From: Halisarca cf. caerulea | Lineage: Eukaryota; Porifera; Demospongiae; Chondrillida; Halisarcidae | DNA: 64,000 nucleotides | Reading direction: 5' to 3' | NCBI GenBank assembly: GCA_963170055.1 | Contig: CAUJGJ010000040.1 | Span: forward strand, 1,552,301-1,616,300 | Shown: positions 11,224 to 22,713 of the stretch, in pieces | How the letters are laid out: each line of letters starts with the position of its first letter | Numbering within the stretch: position 1 is the stretch's first letter | Notes under the pieces: model-generated | The model's input: the letters and a program-made list of their open reading frames with translations, nothing else | What the model was told of the DNA's origin: nothing | Database searches by the model: none | Translations under genes and position numbers: made by a program

Positions 11224-12028
11224 AGACTATGTGCACACAGGACCTTCAGCGTCTTGCTTTTGAATTTGATTTGAGCCTTAATGGTACTGCATCAGTAGAA
11301 GACATACTGCTGTCTTTAAGTATAGTCCCATGGTCTTAGCTGTTATTGCCTTTGAATTTTGACGATTTTTTGGAAAAAAAATTATAATGAAGATTTGTAC
11401 ATAGCATTGCAAGCTTTGCAAGCTGTTCAATCTGAGCATCACAAGAATCCCAAAGCAAAATCTTCTTTTAAGAATGTGTCTGCAAAGTTAGAGGTTGCTT
11501 TCTGTAGACTGAGTGTTGCTTGGAGTCCAGTAACATTTGTACTCAATGGACACTGTATTATACATGTCTGTCCTAATTTCATGGAGTTTGCAATCTATTT
11601 GGAAGAGATATACGAAGAAGCATATTGTGTCGCCTTTGATGAGGGTTGCTTGATGGACATTTTTATGCTTCATACCAAATCTGCCCTTTGCTTGCCGTCT
11701 AAGATTCAACCTCATCTCGTAAAGACGTCAAACCTCGATATTACTGACGTGTATGTATCTAGCGACATAATAATATATACTGGCAGCAGAAAAAAATATT
11801 TTGTGGTTAGTTTAATTTTAATTGGTGTTGTATTTTTAGAACATATAATTTATTAAAAGCTTTTCTGAAGCAGCAAATTTGTCATGCAGGAATTAATATG
11901 AACCTTTTATCTGCATGCAGGGTTCTGAGAAAAATATGAAGAAATGTGTCAGGCCTATGAAGAAAGTCTTAGCATGTATTCTGAACAAAACTTGATCAGT
12001 CGACTTGAGGCTACAAGGGATGTTGTGG
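11224..12028 (+). other. Exon-like open segments of unknown gene
   Basis: There are three open segments on the plus strand: about 11,229-11,338 (MCTQDLQRLAFEFDLSLNG...), 11,359-11,856 (165 codons from an ATG-like start) and about 11,922-12,028. The last is bounded by TGCATGCAG before and GTGGTAAGTAG after, a good acceptor and donor. None matches a family I recognise. They lie just upstream of the NACHT pseudogene in the same orientation and could be its 5' exons; this is inference. Two of the segments could equally be chance frames. Confidence 0.3.
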
Positions 12029-12204
12029 TAAGTAGAATCCTGCATGTGGCATCTTGGCCAATTGGCAATTTTATGTGCAGTGATTACCCTTCAGAAGAAC
12101 ACAGAAGTGGATTGGATCTTGTGTATTCAAATTGGTCTAGCACATGCAGCACTCTATTGTACAGTTGAATGCTCTTGCCAAATCATACACTGTAGTTTAC
12201 CCTC

Positions 12205-12320
12205 AAATGTGGAACATGTCCAGATTGTTATGATAAGGCTCACTGGAGTGCATAGTGATAAAAGTCAATGTTCGCTGCGTGAATTTGTTATTAGTCACAC
12301 GGTTCGCTTATGATTCAGTC
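12205..12320 (+). mobile_element. MITE family gamma end fragment
   Basis: It contains ATGTGGAACATGTCCAGATT followed by GTTATGATAAGGCTC, the 'A-type' end of the gamma family with one mismatch in the terminal core. The partner end was not found. Confidence 0.45.
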
Positions 12321-12789
12321 CTAACTTATCAACCCGGCATCAAGATTGTGTCACATAACATCACAGGGGAAACCTGAATCTACTGCGTGTGCGGTTATAG
12401 ATGCCCTATTGCATCATAATTGTTACATGATATTCTCATGATTAAGCTTCTTGATCACCTTCTTGTTGGACATGTCACAAAAACGTTGGTGGGCGGTGGG
12501 AAAGAGCTTTTGAATGGACAAAATCTCACTTAAAAGTGAGTTTTTGATAAAATCTAGTGATTCCATGTTGGGGAAGTTAAAACTCGAAGGTAGGACGAAA
12601 TTCAGACTTGCAGTAATTTTGTCTTGCCATTTTTTTATAAATTGCTCATGAATGGAGGAGATTTTTTACTTCCGTTGTGCTTAATAATCATGAAGAGATC
12701 CACAAAAAACTTGAATTTCTACGATGCTTCAGAAATTGCAGAAAAGAAGAGCGACAGATTGCAGGCTACATCGATGCCTTTGATATATT

Positions 12790-13880
12790 TCACAAGTCAA
12801 GTGATAGCATTGCGTGGTCTACGGCCAACCTTGAATAGGGAAGACAACTCTCCTCACTCACTTGTGTCGAGCACTAGCCATGAGGGAAGCAGACAGCGAG
12901 TACACACTAGTGCTGTACTTTCCACTGGGGATCAAGACAGTGTCTGGAGCCAAGACTCTCAAAGAACTGCTATCATACTATTGTACCACAGATGATGACA
13001 AGCTTGACCTCTCTGAAGTGAAGCAGTCCCTAGTTGACAGTGAGGATAAACAGATCCTATTCATCTTTGATGGAACACATGAAGTTCGGGAACTGCTCTA
13101 TGTTCCAGACAGCAGTGTAATCCAGAAGATTCTCACAGGCAATACTCTTCCCCAAGCAGATGTAATTGTTAGCAGCTGTCCGGGAAGTTTGTCTTTTCTT
13201 CAGGCTCACAGCTCTTCCTTCTAAGAAATTTACGGGTTTGACCAAGCATCCATAGAGTGCTATGTAGAGGACTTCTTCAAAGGGACGCCTGAGAAAGCAG
13301 AGATGATAAAGGAGCTGCACTCCCGTCCTGATCTTTTAGGAGGTGCTCACATACCAAAGAATCTCTTTATCTACTGCTCTTTCTATGATCACAGTAATTT
13401 TCCTCCCAAAATGACGGAATACCACAAGATAATTCCCTATTATGTTGTAAATGAGAATATAAATAGTGTGGAATCCCCTATCAAGTGGATTCGTCCCCAA
13501 GTCAATTGTCACCCTAGATCAAAGATGTATTCGATTCACTGGGTGCCCTAGCATACAAAGGTATGATGAAGAATCCACCAGTCTTCATGTTTGATGAAAG
13601 CGACATTCGAAAAGTGTTTGCCACTCTCCTACAGGCAAGGTGGTTGAGGAGTCCATATTCAAACGCCTGCTTGTACAGCATTCCTGCAGATTTGGGTATG
13701 AGAAGGTGAACACCTTCAACTTTTCCTACACCACTAATTGTAAATTCTTCGTGGCATGGCATATTTGTCATCTACCCGAGGTCGATCAATTACAGTTTGT
13801 GAGGAAGCATTTCTTGAATCCTAAACTTACCGTTGTCACTCGATTCTACTCAGGTCTGACAGGTCTTTCCACGATTGCGT
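12790..13880 (+). pseudogene. NLR-like NACHT NTPase pseudogene, 3' truncated
   Basis: The plus-strand frame reads a NACHT P-loop, GQP*IGKTTLLTHL, in which the expected glycine codon (GGA) is TGA near 12,836. After it come a Walker B-like LFIFDGTHE, a SSCP in the place of the usual TSRP sensor, and a second in-frame stop at 13,222-13,224. The same frame continues with EIYGFDQASIECYVEDFF and LFIYCSF, as in NACHT C-terminal helices. Frameshifted blocks then resemble the NLR winged-helix and superhelical region (LGALAYKGM, FNFSYTT, FYSGLTGLST). The sequence stops at the TTAA of a piggyBac element at 13,886, so any repeat domain is gone. NACHT proteins are STAND NTPases of innate immunity and many form large families in sponges and cnidarians. 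The family call is firm; its activity is not plausible. Confidence 0.75.
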
Positions 13881-14071
13881 GACTATTAACCTTTTATCGC
13901 CTGAGATTTTTGTCATCATTAGACCCTTAACGCCCGTAAGCCACTATAGTGTCGCAGAGTTTTAGGTAGTGCTTTTTGCTTGATTTGTACACTTTTTGTA
14001 GGAAATAAACCGTCAAGTGTTTAGCCTGAAGCATCTTTGATTAGATGTAGGTCGCCGAATTTGCCGATTCT

Positions 14072-16830
14072 GTGGACCAGATCTGGTTAACTGAGCAGTA
14101 CAATCTGTATGCCTGTCAACAACCTCCAGGATCATCATACAACTGGATGGACACTACAGAAAGTGAGATGAAGCTGTTCTTAGGAATACATCTTGCAATG
14201 GGAGTGCACAAGCTTCCATCTTTGGAAGATTACTGGTCACTGCATCCGCTTCTTGGGGTTCCAGGAATTGTTCAAGGCATGCCCATCCGCCGATTCAAAG
14301 CACTGCAAAGTTGTCTTCATCTGAATGACAATTCCATGGCCCAGAAACGAGGAGAGCCTGGTTAGAATAAACTGCACAAGGTAAGGCCAATGATGGAATC
14401 CATCCGTGCAAACTGCCGTCGGTACTACAGGCCACACCGGGAAGTTTCAATTGATGAGACCATGGTGGCCTTCAAGGGACGCTCATCAATGAAGCAGTAA
14501 TGCTTGATGAAGCCAACTAAGAGGAGGTATAAGGTGTGGGCACTGTGTGATGCACACAATGGCTACCTCTACAATTTGGAGGTTTACTGCAGGGCTACAC
14601 CAGGTGCCACAGAACATGGTTTAGGAGCATCAGTTGTTCGAAACCTGTTCCAAACTCTTCTGGAGAAGGCCACTCGTGTGTGGGACATGTCCACATTAAT
14701 TCGAAGGTGTGAAAATTTCGGTCTTTTTTACAGCTTCTGTTCTCAACTTGCAGAAGCTTCAGAACGTCAAACGTAGGCTTAAAATGTAGGCAGACACATA
14801 AGCGTTTTGACGATTACCCTTTGAAAGACTTGCTTCAAGCACGCACAAGCTACTAAGGTTTTACTAACCTCTGCTAAAAAGCGAAATGCTTTGGGTGATA
14901 GATGGTGGAGCACTTTCAAGACTTCTTTTTCACATGAATCGCTTTGGCAAAATATTTACTAACTTTTCCATGCGGCAGCAAAGACAATTCCTCTCCAAAG
15001 CCGAGATCTGTAATATTGGCCCTCAAAAGACAAACTTCAAGTGTCTATAACTTGGGACAGGAACAAAAGCTTTCTTGCTGCCACATGGAAAAGTTGTATC
15101 CTCCAGATGGCTCAAAGTTGGTACCAAGAAACTGCCTCTAGCTTGTTCCCTCATGCATCACCAAGCCGAAAACTAAAATTCCGAAGAACATTCAGTTTGG
15201 TCACAAGGAAGCATGTGACACAGCAACTGTGACGACACAAAACGTCACTAAACGTGGATTCGGTCTTTGTATACGCCCAAATATCGGCCTAAATCACTAG
15301 ATAAATGCGTGACTAATGATTTATAGGCATCAAAAAATAATATTTTATGATAATACAAACTCTGGAGCGTTATCATAACGAATCTGGACATGTCCCACAT
15401 GCGCTTTGTCTTCTTTGACAATTACTTTTCTTCTGTTCCCTTGGCAGCATACTTGTGTACAAAGAACACCTACTGTGTTGCAACAACATGCATTGATTGA
15501 GTAGACTGGCCAACATCGTTGAAAGCAAATAAGCAGCTCGATCGTCAACTGCAAAGTGGGGAACATCGCTCTGTGATTGTTTCTTCAGGGGTGCAGTGCC
15601 TAATATGGAAGGATAAAAAGGCCATCCAGAATGACCACTGTGACGCAGAAGAATGAGGATGGATCTAGAATCACCGTGCCCTGTCCACAGTCTGTACAGC
15701 AGTATAACTCCTACATGAGGGGAAGTAGATGTGGCAGATCAGCTAAGGGAGAATTACAGTTGTATAAGGAAGTCAAGAAAGTGGTGGCTTCCACTTTTTT
15801 ATTCCTTGGTGGATATCAGTGGGGTAAACAGTTACGTCCTCTATCGCGAAACACCACACACAACGAAACTCACCCTGAAAAAGTTTATTCTTGAACTTGC
15901 ACCCAGTGCTCCAGGAAGCATTTGGCTTAGTCCTCGCTTGAAGCGCCGCTGTCGGCTCAATTCTGTGGGGGGCATTTCCTTTCGTGGCTCGGATATTTAG
16001 AAGATTCGTTTGGTCAGGAAAATCGCTGAAATTGTTTTGTTTCTGCCACATTACTCACTGCTGTCCTCAAGATACGAGAATGGATGCTACTACAGTTTAT
16101 GATTTTAAGGTTCTTTTGAAAGAGTATGTACATGCGTTATTTCGAGTTGTCTAAATGTTGGTCGCTTGAAACATTTCGAGCGGTGATTGTACAATACGAA
16201 GTTTGGGTTGACTTTTAAGGCTTAAAGTACGCACCAGTCTTCAAGGGAGACACTTTAGTCAAATGAACGAGAAGAATTTTTAGTTCTGTGTGTGATGGAA
16301 ATGGAAAAGAACAACATATTTGTGCACGAAAGTTACAAGAAGAGTTCTGTTCCACTCTTTGTTGCGCTTTGCTTCAATATTGATCAAGCAAAGGCAAAAT
16401 ATGACACTATACCCAAGAAATAATGCATTGTTTCTTTGAGCAACTTTCGGCGGAAGCCATTTTTGTTTGTATAACTTAGTAAAATGTTTGTATAACTGAG
16501 TGTTAGTGTGTACAATTGCGTTTCTTGTAGAATTTCTTAGACTTTATATACACTCGTACAGCTATGTATGACTATAAAATTTGGCTTGGCAACTACATAG
16601 ACAATGCCCTTTCTGCCACACTAACTTTTGTGGCAATTGCACAGTTTTCGCACCTCGCAGTCTTTAAGTATACTTGTTGTTATAAGCCACTAAAGTGGCT
16701 AACGGACGTTAAAAGGTTAAAGGATGGCATCCGACGAAGGGTGGTCTACTACTGCTTGGAATGTGATCTGAAAGGCCATGTACTTTTGTGCGCAGAGCCC
16801 TGTTTTCGCTTCTTCAACACAAAAGTCTAA
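14072..16830 (+). pseudogene. piggyBac-like transposase pseudogene
   Basis: The segments collinear with piggyBac transposases are as follows. LTEQYNLYACQQ to LHLNDNS lies at 14,090-14,340. SIDETMVAFKGRSSMKQ, with the first catalytic Asp region, is near 14,448. WALCDAHNGYLYNL, with the second Asp region, is near 14,535. FFDNYFSS is at about 15,415. A frameshifted C-terminal half (QNEDGSR..., SYVLYRETP) lies at 15,630-15,900. The cysteine-rich tail YYCLECDLKGHVLLCAEPCF is at 16,750-16,812. Several stops and frameshifts and a MITE between the second Asp and DNYFSS inactivate it. The third Asp (GGVD in the copy near 58.4 kb) falls in RGSRCG here and appears lost. Confidence 0.8.
14676..15405. mobile_element. 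MITE family gamma, copy inside piggyBac relic
   Basis: The left end is GTGTGGGACATGTCCACATTAA and the right end is GGACATGTCCCACATGCG. The interior carries the family blocks GGTGTGAAAATTTCGG, AAAGCCGAGATCTGTAATAT and ATTATCATAACGAATC-like. It splits the piggyBac transposase between LLEKATRV and FFDNYFSS, collinear with the uninterrupted protein elsewhere in the window. Confidence 0.7.
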
Positions 16831-17186
16831 AGCACTAACGTTCGCATCTGCCATTTTTTCCATAAACCTAGTAATGTTTCTCTCCGTTTTTCCGTTTGTA
16901 TAACTTAGTAAACTGTTTGTATAACTGCATGTTAGTGTTCAGACGTTCGTTTCTTGTAGAATTCTTTGACTTAAGACTTAATATACACTCGTACAGCTAT
17001 GTATGACCATAAAATTTGGCCTGGCAACTACATAGACAATGCCCTTTCTGCCATGCTAACTTCTGTGGCAATTGCGCAACTTTTGCAGTCTGCAGTCTTT
17101 AATAAACCCTTAATTGTTCCAAATCCCATTTAAGGGTTAAGTATACTTGTTATTACCACTAAGGTGGCTAACGATTGCTAAAAGAT

Positions 17187-17400
17187 TAAAATATCTGTTC
17201 TGTTGTTTTCTGACTAGCTGTTTTCTCAAAAAAATGCCTCATTCCAACTAGGAAAGTAGAGTAACTCAAGGTTAGCGTTCTGCCTAAAAGCATCCCAGAT
17301 GAAATTTGCATGACACACTATGAGTAAGCCTGTGCTAGTAAATTCACAGCGATATTACATAAATTTAAAAGACAAAGTAATTTGTAGTAATTTGTTGTGA
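17187..17400 (-). repeat. Orphan copy of a receptor gene 5' flank
   Basis: It is clearly similar to 19,021-19,230, the sequence immediately upstream of the minus-strand receptor at 18,024-19,019. Shared blocks include TTCCAACTAGGAA, TTTGCATGACA and AGATAATTTGTAGT-like. The match begins at the TTAA that forms the right end of the piggyBac element and corresponds to a TTTAAA a few bases upstream of the intact gene's ATG. The coding part of this duplicate is missing. Confidence 0.6.
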
Positions 17401-18023
17401 ATCTCTATCACCAAACTGTACTGTACTGTTATTGGAATCTTTGTACTTCCTCCGTGTTTCTTTAGTGTTTTGCCTTTGTCCCTTTTTGCCCCCTTTTTTC
17501 TCTTCTGGGTGCCACTTATAGTAGCCTCTGGCTAAAGGTTCCCTAAATTAATAACAATACCTGATATCTGATACCTGATACACAAATCTACTTGATTTAT
17601 CCAACACCTGTTTTTTCAGACACATTTATGGGTAACAGATATTTTAGGATTAACCAGATCTCATACATTTAACCAAGTACACAATTCAATAGTTTCATAA
17701 TAAAACATTCTGCAAGTATCAAATAACCTGTGAGAAAATGGAGGTTGTTAGAATACCGCGTGATTCTTGATATAATGTGTACAGTGAGTGATTATCAGTA
17801 ACACAGTGAATTACTGAGTTCTACAGTGTTTAGGAATATTTACAAAAACAAGTGAAGCCATGCAATCTGAAAATTGTGCCCATCGCGAGTCATTAAACAA
17901 GCATACAGTAAATTTCATGGCGTTCTGGTTACACAAACATGCAGAATCAACTACACAAACAGAGTTCTGTATGAAGAAGGTGGATACAACAAATGACTCT
18001 TGAAAGAAATGTACATGCACTTG

Positions 18024-19019
18024 TCAAATGGTATCTTGTGCAGTTCCCGGTGTGTGGGAGGTTGGAACTCTTTGGTCCTTTCTGACTTTTGATTTTATGC
18101 AGATGAAACATACCAGTTCCAGTAAACGATGTCGAATTGGTTTGAAGAAAACTAGGAGAATTATCGGAGTGGGAATGAGTGACAGCATGAGCAAAATGCC
18201 TTCAACATAGTTGACTGCCTTCTCTAAAACATAATACTCATTGCCATGGGGTGCAAATGTTGCAAACAGTATGGGAATCGATATACCCATGAAGTTTATG
18301 CTGTTCCCTACCAGTAAGAAGATGGCAAACTTCACCATGCCTCTGATCATTGGGAAATTGTCTGATATTGTGTTTTTCTTGATGTAGCATATGGTCAGTA
18401 TGGGAAATATGATTCCTACTATGAAACTGCAGCAACCATATATGGCTATGTAGCTGAATGTATAAATGGGAGTGGTGACGTTTCGTCCATGTGGGGCACA
18501 AGATGCATTGTCATGAAAAGTAATCTCAAGGAAATCTGAAGAAAACAACACCATATTTGGCACAATGGCAAAGAGCCATAATAGCAATCCTGCCACAAGT
18601 GAAGGGACTAATTTTAGTCTAGAATTCAAAGCGCCTCGCCTCACAAGCACATACACAGACACAGCAAATTTGGCCATGTACAGAAGTCTTGCTGCAGCAC
18701 CTGACGCAAGAGAGACGAAGGTAAGCTGACAAACAACAATTGATGATTCCAAATGTGTGTGTGCAGAGAGGATAGCATTCTGAAGCAAAATGACAGCCAT
18801 TCCAATGATAACTATGTCAGATGCAGTCACTATGTTGGCCAAAATGAACCTGATGGCAGCTGGTATTGTTTTCTCCATCACAATGGATACCAAGAGAAGG
18901 ATGTTGAAAACAAAGGCAGGCACAAGGAAGAACAGTGTTATAAGTATGCTGTATAAGTACCCAGAGAGTTGAGGATGCATTGCGGGATCTTCAGTTACCT
19001 CAGTACTGTTGTTTGCCAT
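18024..19019 (-). CDS. Seven-transmembrane receptor, intronless
   Basis: This is a 331-residue membrane protein encoded in one exon. The predicted helices lie at about 24-48, 56-80, 94-125, 137-160, 186-213, 228-255 and 268-292. The N-terminus is short and carries the glycosylation sequons NNS and NST. Cys97 at the start of TM3 and Cys174 in the second extracellular loop could form the disulfide common in G-protein-coupled receptors. The DRY motif after TM3 is absent (KFAVSVYVLV), and TM7 has PTPIILLVFFKPIRHRL instead of NPxxY. The ligand is unknown. Paralogues in this window lie at 25,776-26,702, 46,742-47,740 and 50,854-51,829. The ATG at 19,019 is the first methionine after an upstream stop. 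Seven helices are clear; coupling to G proteins is inference. Confidence 0.88.
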   Translation of the reverse strand: MANNSTEVTEDPAMHPQLSGYLYSILITLFFLVPAFVFNILLLVSIVMEKTIPAAIRFILANIVTASDIVIIGMAVILLQNAILSAHTHLESSIVVCQLTFVSLASGAAARLLYMAKFAVSVYVLVRRGALNSRLKLVPSLVAGLLLWLFAIVPNMVLFSSDFLEITFHDNASCAPHGRNVTTPIYTFSYIAIYGCCSFIVGIIFPILTICYIKKNTISDNFPMIRGMVKFAIFLLVGNSINFMGISIPILFATFAPHGNEYYVLEKAVNYVEGILLMLSLIPTPIILLVFFKPIRHRLLELVCFICIKSKVRKDQRVPTSHTPGTAQDTI

Positions 19020-20088
19020 CTTTAAATATGTTCTGTTGCTTTCTGACCACCTGTTCCCTCAAAAGTGCTTTATTCCAACTAGGAATGGAGAGTAACTTGA
19101 AGTCAGGGTTTACATTTAGGATGACATTTGCATGACATACTATAGTGAGCCTTCCAATTGACAGTGATGTTACATCAATCAAGTTCACCATCAAATGACA
19201 AGATAATTTGTAGTTTCATTGTTACTCCATAATATTCAGTATCAGTATTTTAGATTCACAAAACTTTCAAGAAACAACTTACTTGCAGTAGGGTCACATT
19301 TCCCACAGCCATCCCAAGAGGAAAAAGGCAGCACAGCTGTGTGACTCAAACTATGATCTCTGGATTTTGGATAAACTAGTATCAAGTTACACTGTTCTTG
19401 CAGTTATACTCTACAAACTAAGCCATTGTAATGGATAATGTATACATATATACATGTATAATATTATATAAATACATATAATATAATATAATTACATATA
19501 ATATACTACAGCCCAATGATACAAGCGTCCATATAAGAAGACCTACATCTTCCAAACACTATGGGTAATCGCTATCAAATTTGTACGGCCATTTGAACAT
19601 AACATCATAAAGCTGTGTACAAAAAACGAGCTAACTTGAACATTTTAGCAATATGCTGGGTTTAAGCAAATCCGGTCATATATATATAAGTGCATTCTTC
19701 ATCTGTCAGTCTCAAGCAACCGTATACACGATCGCATGTAGGTTATGTGCACTTTTCACATAAAACACAATAACGTTTGTCTACTTTGTTTGCTTGTTAA
19801 ATATCCCAAATCAAAATAATGGGAGTCCAAGTAAAGTATACAAAATTGTGGCTGAAAAAGGCAGCTTACGATGCAAATATTTGCAAGTTGGAAATTTGCA
19901 GTTATTCTTGCCTTTGTTTGTAAAAGTAATCAGAGTAGACGTAGTTCTATAGTGCTTAATTCAATAGTGTATTCAGACTTGGTGAAAACATTTCCTATAA
20001 CAAATACTGTATAGTGAATGAATAGAATAAAATAACAGTGTCCTCAGTTCTGTTGTCTTTTTGCCTGCCGTTGCAGTTGAGATACACT
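19020..20088. other. Receptor 5' flank and AT-rich intergenic DNA
   Basis: 19,021-19,230 is the promoter-proximal region of the receptor and is duplicated at 17,187-17,400. 19,440-19,505 is a TA-rich imperfect microsatellite (ATATAATATAATATA type). I see no gene up to 20,088. Confidence 0.5.
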
Positions 20089-21210
20089 AGGACCTCTATA
20101 AAGTGGACACCTTGCAGACCACGAATAGTGTCCAGATCACAAAGGTTTCCAGATTTCCGTACAGCATTTCCCCTATACTATCATTAACATATTAATGAGA
20201 AATTGGGATCATAACATAATGTCCAGTTTATACATGATTACAAATTTTAATAAAGTGCCTTGAATAGTAGGTTTGCTGTTTAGCATATTATTCAGATGAT
20301 TTATCATGAATGCTGTCCTCATGAGATGTTCTTGGAGTCCATTCTCAGCAAAGGCCTATCCATGAGCACTGACATATTATTCTGACATTGCAATGTTTTC
20401 ATAGATTCTTTTTCTTCTGTGTCACTTTCAAAGAACACATAATTTGAGTTAACAACTCGTGGGGGCTGCCGCCCCACTCACTCAAATCACTTGTAAAGCA
20501 TTGAGGTGCGAGTGCACAGCTGAACAGTCATTGAACATACTGTTTATTGTAATTGGACGATTGTTTTGAACACAATTGCCATATTTGGCCATTGTTTTGA
20601 AAACAATTGGTATAACTCATTTCAGTATACTGTATATATATATATACTTCTCTATTACCATTATACAAATTCTCTATTATAAGACTTTCCTTCGAATCAA
20701 TATAATATATATATATATATATGACCGTACTTGGGAAAAGGGGTACTTTGGTGGGTAGGCATAATTAGAGGTAAGCGCTAAAATAACCAAGTTAGTGTCA
20801 ACTTTTCGAAATCATTTTTTCACTTCGTACACCTTAAAGTACCATTTTTTATTGTTTCTGAAAGTTTCAGTGCGATCCATTCCTTTTTGCGCTGAGTTTT
20901 GGCACCCATTATTCACGTAGCAACTTTGATTACGCCATTTTTTCTGTACACGTTATACTAATGAGCGGAAGTAAAGCTATAATGTGTCGTTCATAACTGA
21001 AAGTTTACGTAAAATCGATATTTTTCACATATAACTTCTGACAGGAACCTTGTATGAAGCCACCGTTATCACCTCGTTAGAGAGCGTTCACTGTGCGTTC
21101 GAATGATACCAAAAGCGCATGTTCGATTAAAACCACCAAAATACCCCTTTGTATATATAATATATCGGACGAGCGTTACATACCAGAAGTCCAAATGAAA
21201 ACAATATAGA
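20089..21210. mobile_element. Dispersed repeat zeta, copy 1, interrupted
   Basis: The left edge CACTAGGACCTCTATAAAG is preceded by TA, like pogo-type termini. The central blocks TGTTTTGAAAACAATTG, ACAGCTGAACA.TCATTGAACA and GGGGCTGCCGCCCC recur inverted at 52,610-53,045. The right edge, with CGGACGAGCGTTACA...AGTCCAAATGAAAACA, also matches there. A second element (20,736-21,150) sits inside its TA-rich stretch. No protein was recognised. The reading frame at 20,576 is a TA-repeat artefact. Confidence 0.5.
20736..21150. mobile_element. MITE with AAAGGGGTA(C/T)TTTGGTGG inverted ends
   Basis: The left end AAAAGGGGTACTTTGGTGGG and the right end CCACCAAAATACCCCTTT are inverted repeats of about 19 bp. 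It is placed in the TA-rich part of repeat zeta, whose copy at 52.6 kb lacks it. It is about 415 bp and non-coding. Confidence 0.6.
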
Positions 21211-21404
21211 TGACATGATATAGATGAAAAAAACAAATTGACGTCAGTACATGTCCTGTATGGTATACTGTACTAGATATTTTTTTACAGAAAGGTAACA
21301 CTAAATAAAACTCAAATGTCATGCCATATTCATGAATCATTGCTAACATTCACAATTTTTGCCACTTCCAAAAAGTATATAGAAGATATGCACATCTAAT
21401 TATG

Positions 21405-21751
21405 CAATTCAATCGTTGCAAAAGTCTCTCTCACTGTTTGTCACAAGGCGGTCGTGCGATATGATGGCGTCACCAACCAATGGTAACAATCGGTGAAATC
21501 GATATTTCTTCTAGCATGAACGAATAACTGTTAAAACTTTTTGAAAACACGATATGTGCAGACTATATCGTGTTTTTCGATACAATTCACTTTGGTTTGA
21601 GAACTAGAAGGCCTATATTTCAAGCCGACTTCATAAACATTCATGTGACTAACACATGCACATTAATAAAACATGTTAATATTAGATCAAATTTCTTCGT
21701 AAACCACACAACGCCCCTCTGTTTACGAAATAGGCACATGTTATACCTGCG
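21405..21751. mobile_element. MITE family beta, truncated copy
   Basis: It matches the right-hand 40% of the beta copy at 34,816-35,681. Shared blocks are GTTGCAAAAGTCTCTCTC, CCTATATTTCAAGCCGACTT and CAACGCCCCTCTGTTTAC. It ends in CACATGTTATACCTGCG. The left part is missing. Confidence 0.7.
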
Positions 21752-21952
21752 TAGGTTTATCATGTGTTCATGAATCTTACATACAAACACTGTGTATAAT
21801 CGATATACACAACCTATACACATAATGAATTTTTACATTAATTTGTCTAACAACCATGCTAATAATTTCTATATTTGTTTAGTTATCAGTACATAATATA
21901 ATACACACTATAAACTTCATTAGCTACTCTACCTGTACTAAATAACTGTAAC

Positions 21953-22168
21953 TTACCTATCCAATTGCTTGGCAGCAATGAGATACTTGCCCTTTACTGA
22001 GAATCCTATCCTTAACAAGTTTCTTTCATATTCCTTTATTTGGTTCACTGCATTTGGTAAGACTTTGTTGGCGTAGCATGTGGGATCCAGGCTTGAAACG
22101 CATTTGTATTCTACCAGGAAAAATATTACTGGGTTTGTGTTTATCTGGAATAATGACAAGATATACAA
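21953..22168 (-). pseudogene. PD-(D/E)XK nuclease-like fragment
   Basis: The minus-strand frame contains FFLVEYKCVSS, VLPNAVNQIKEYERNLL and GKYLIAAKQLDR. These correspond to LVVEYKYISS, VLPKAENQLKGYATNLV and GMYLVAAKQMEK in the two-exon gene at 31,609-32,312. The EYK part of the predicted active site is present. The upstream half with the Asp is not found. It is probably a truncated paralogue. Confidence 0.5.
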
Positions 22169-22713
22169 ATTTTTGGCCTGTTTGGTATTCTGGGACCAGT
22201 TTCTAATGGTTATTAAGGGTATTATAAGTGACCCTTGTTACTAACTGCATTGCCCGGCTCCGGTCTGCGCATGTGGGGTGAGTTTAGAATTTCAGCGGAG
22301 GTGTCTAGTAGAAGGAATTTCACAACTTTAGCTGGCTTTGTGATACGATGTCATGTGACCAGCCTGTGACTTTAGCAATAAAAGTTTTGCGTCACAAGCT
22401 GCTTTATCTTGATCCTCGTAAAAGAGTAACAGAAAGGCTTGGCGATGCAACACTAAGCGAACCAAATGCCAAATTGTAATTTGAACACATCAGTAAAAGT
22501 AAGGGTTGCAGTCGCTCGCTTACCAGGTTAGAGTTTCTTCGGGCTTCTTTCCTTCAGAAGAACATTGTCTTTAATCTTTGAAGATGATTTAGTGCGTATA
22601 TGATCTTGCAGCACTAACATTCGAGAGTTTTCAGTCTTTCACAGTGAAGTAAGATTACTTATTAACAATAACAAGGTGTGAAATGAAAGGATTTAGTTTG
22701 AGAATAAAGAAAT

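Larger units (their letters stand above)
13886..17189 (+). mobile_element. Degenerate piggyBac-like element
   Basis: TTAA is at 13,886-13,889 and 17,186-17,189. The left terminus is TTAACCTTTTATCGCC; the right one, inverted, is TTAATCTTTTAGCAATCG followed by TTAGCCACC. Inside is a plus-strand transposase relic interrupted by a gamma MITE (14,676-15,405). A second insertion or partial self-duplication spans about 15,990-16,720 and ends in the piggyBac-type terminus GGACGTTAAAAGGTTAA. The 3' region (16,440-16,715) is repeated at 16,850-17,110. The element separates an NLR relic on the left from a receptor 5' flank on the right. Confidence 0.7.

Noticed and set aside
11359..11856. 165-codon frame as a stand-alone gene
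   Set aside because: No recognised domain, no clear start context, low-complexity ends. Kept only as an exon-like segment.
20576..20758. 60-codon frame rich in Ile/Tyr
   Set aside because: It is a translation of TA-rich microsatellite sequence.
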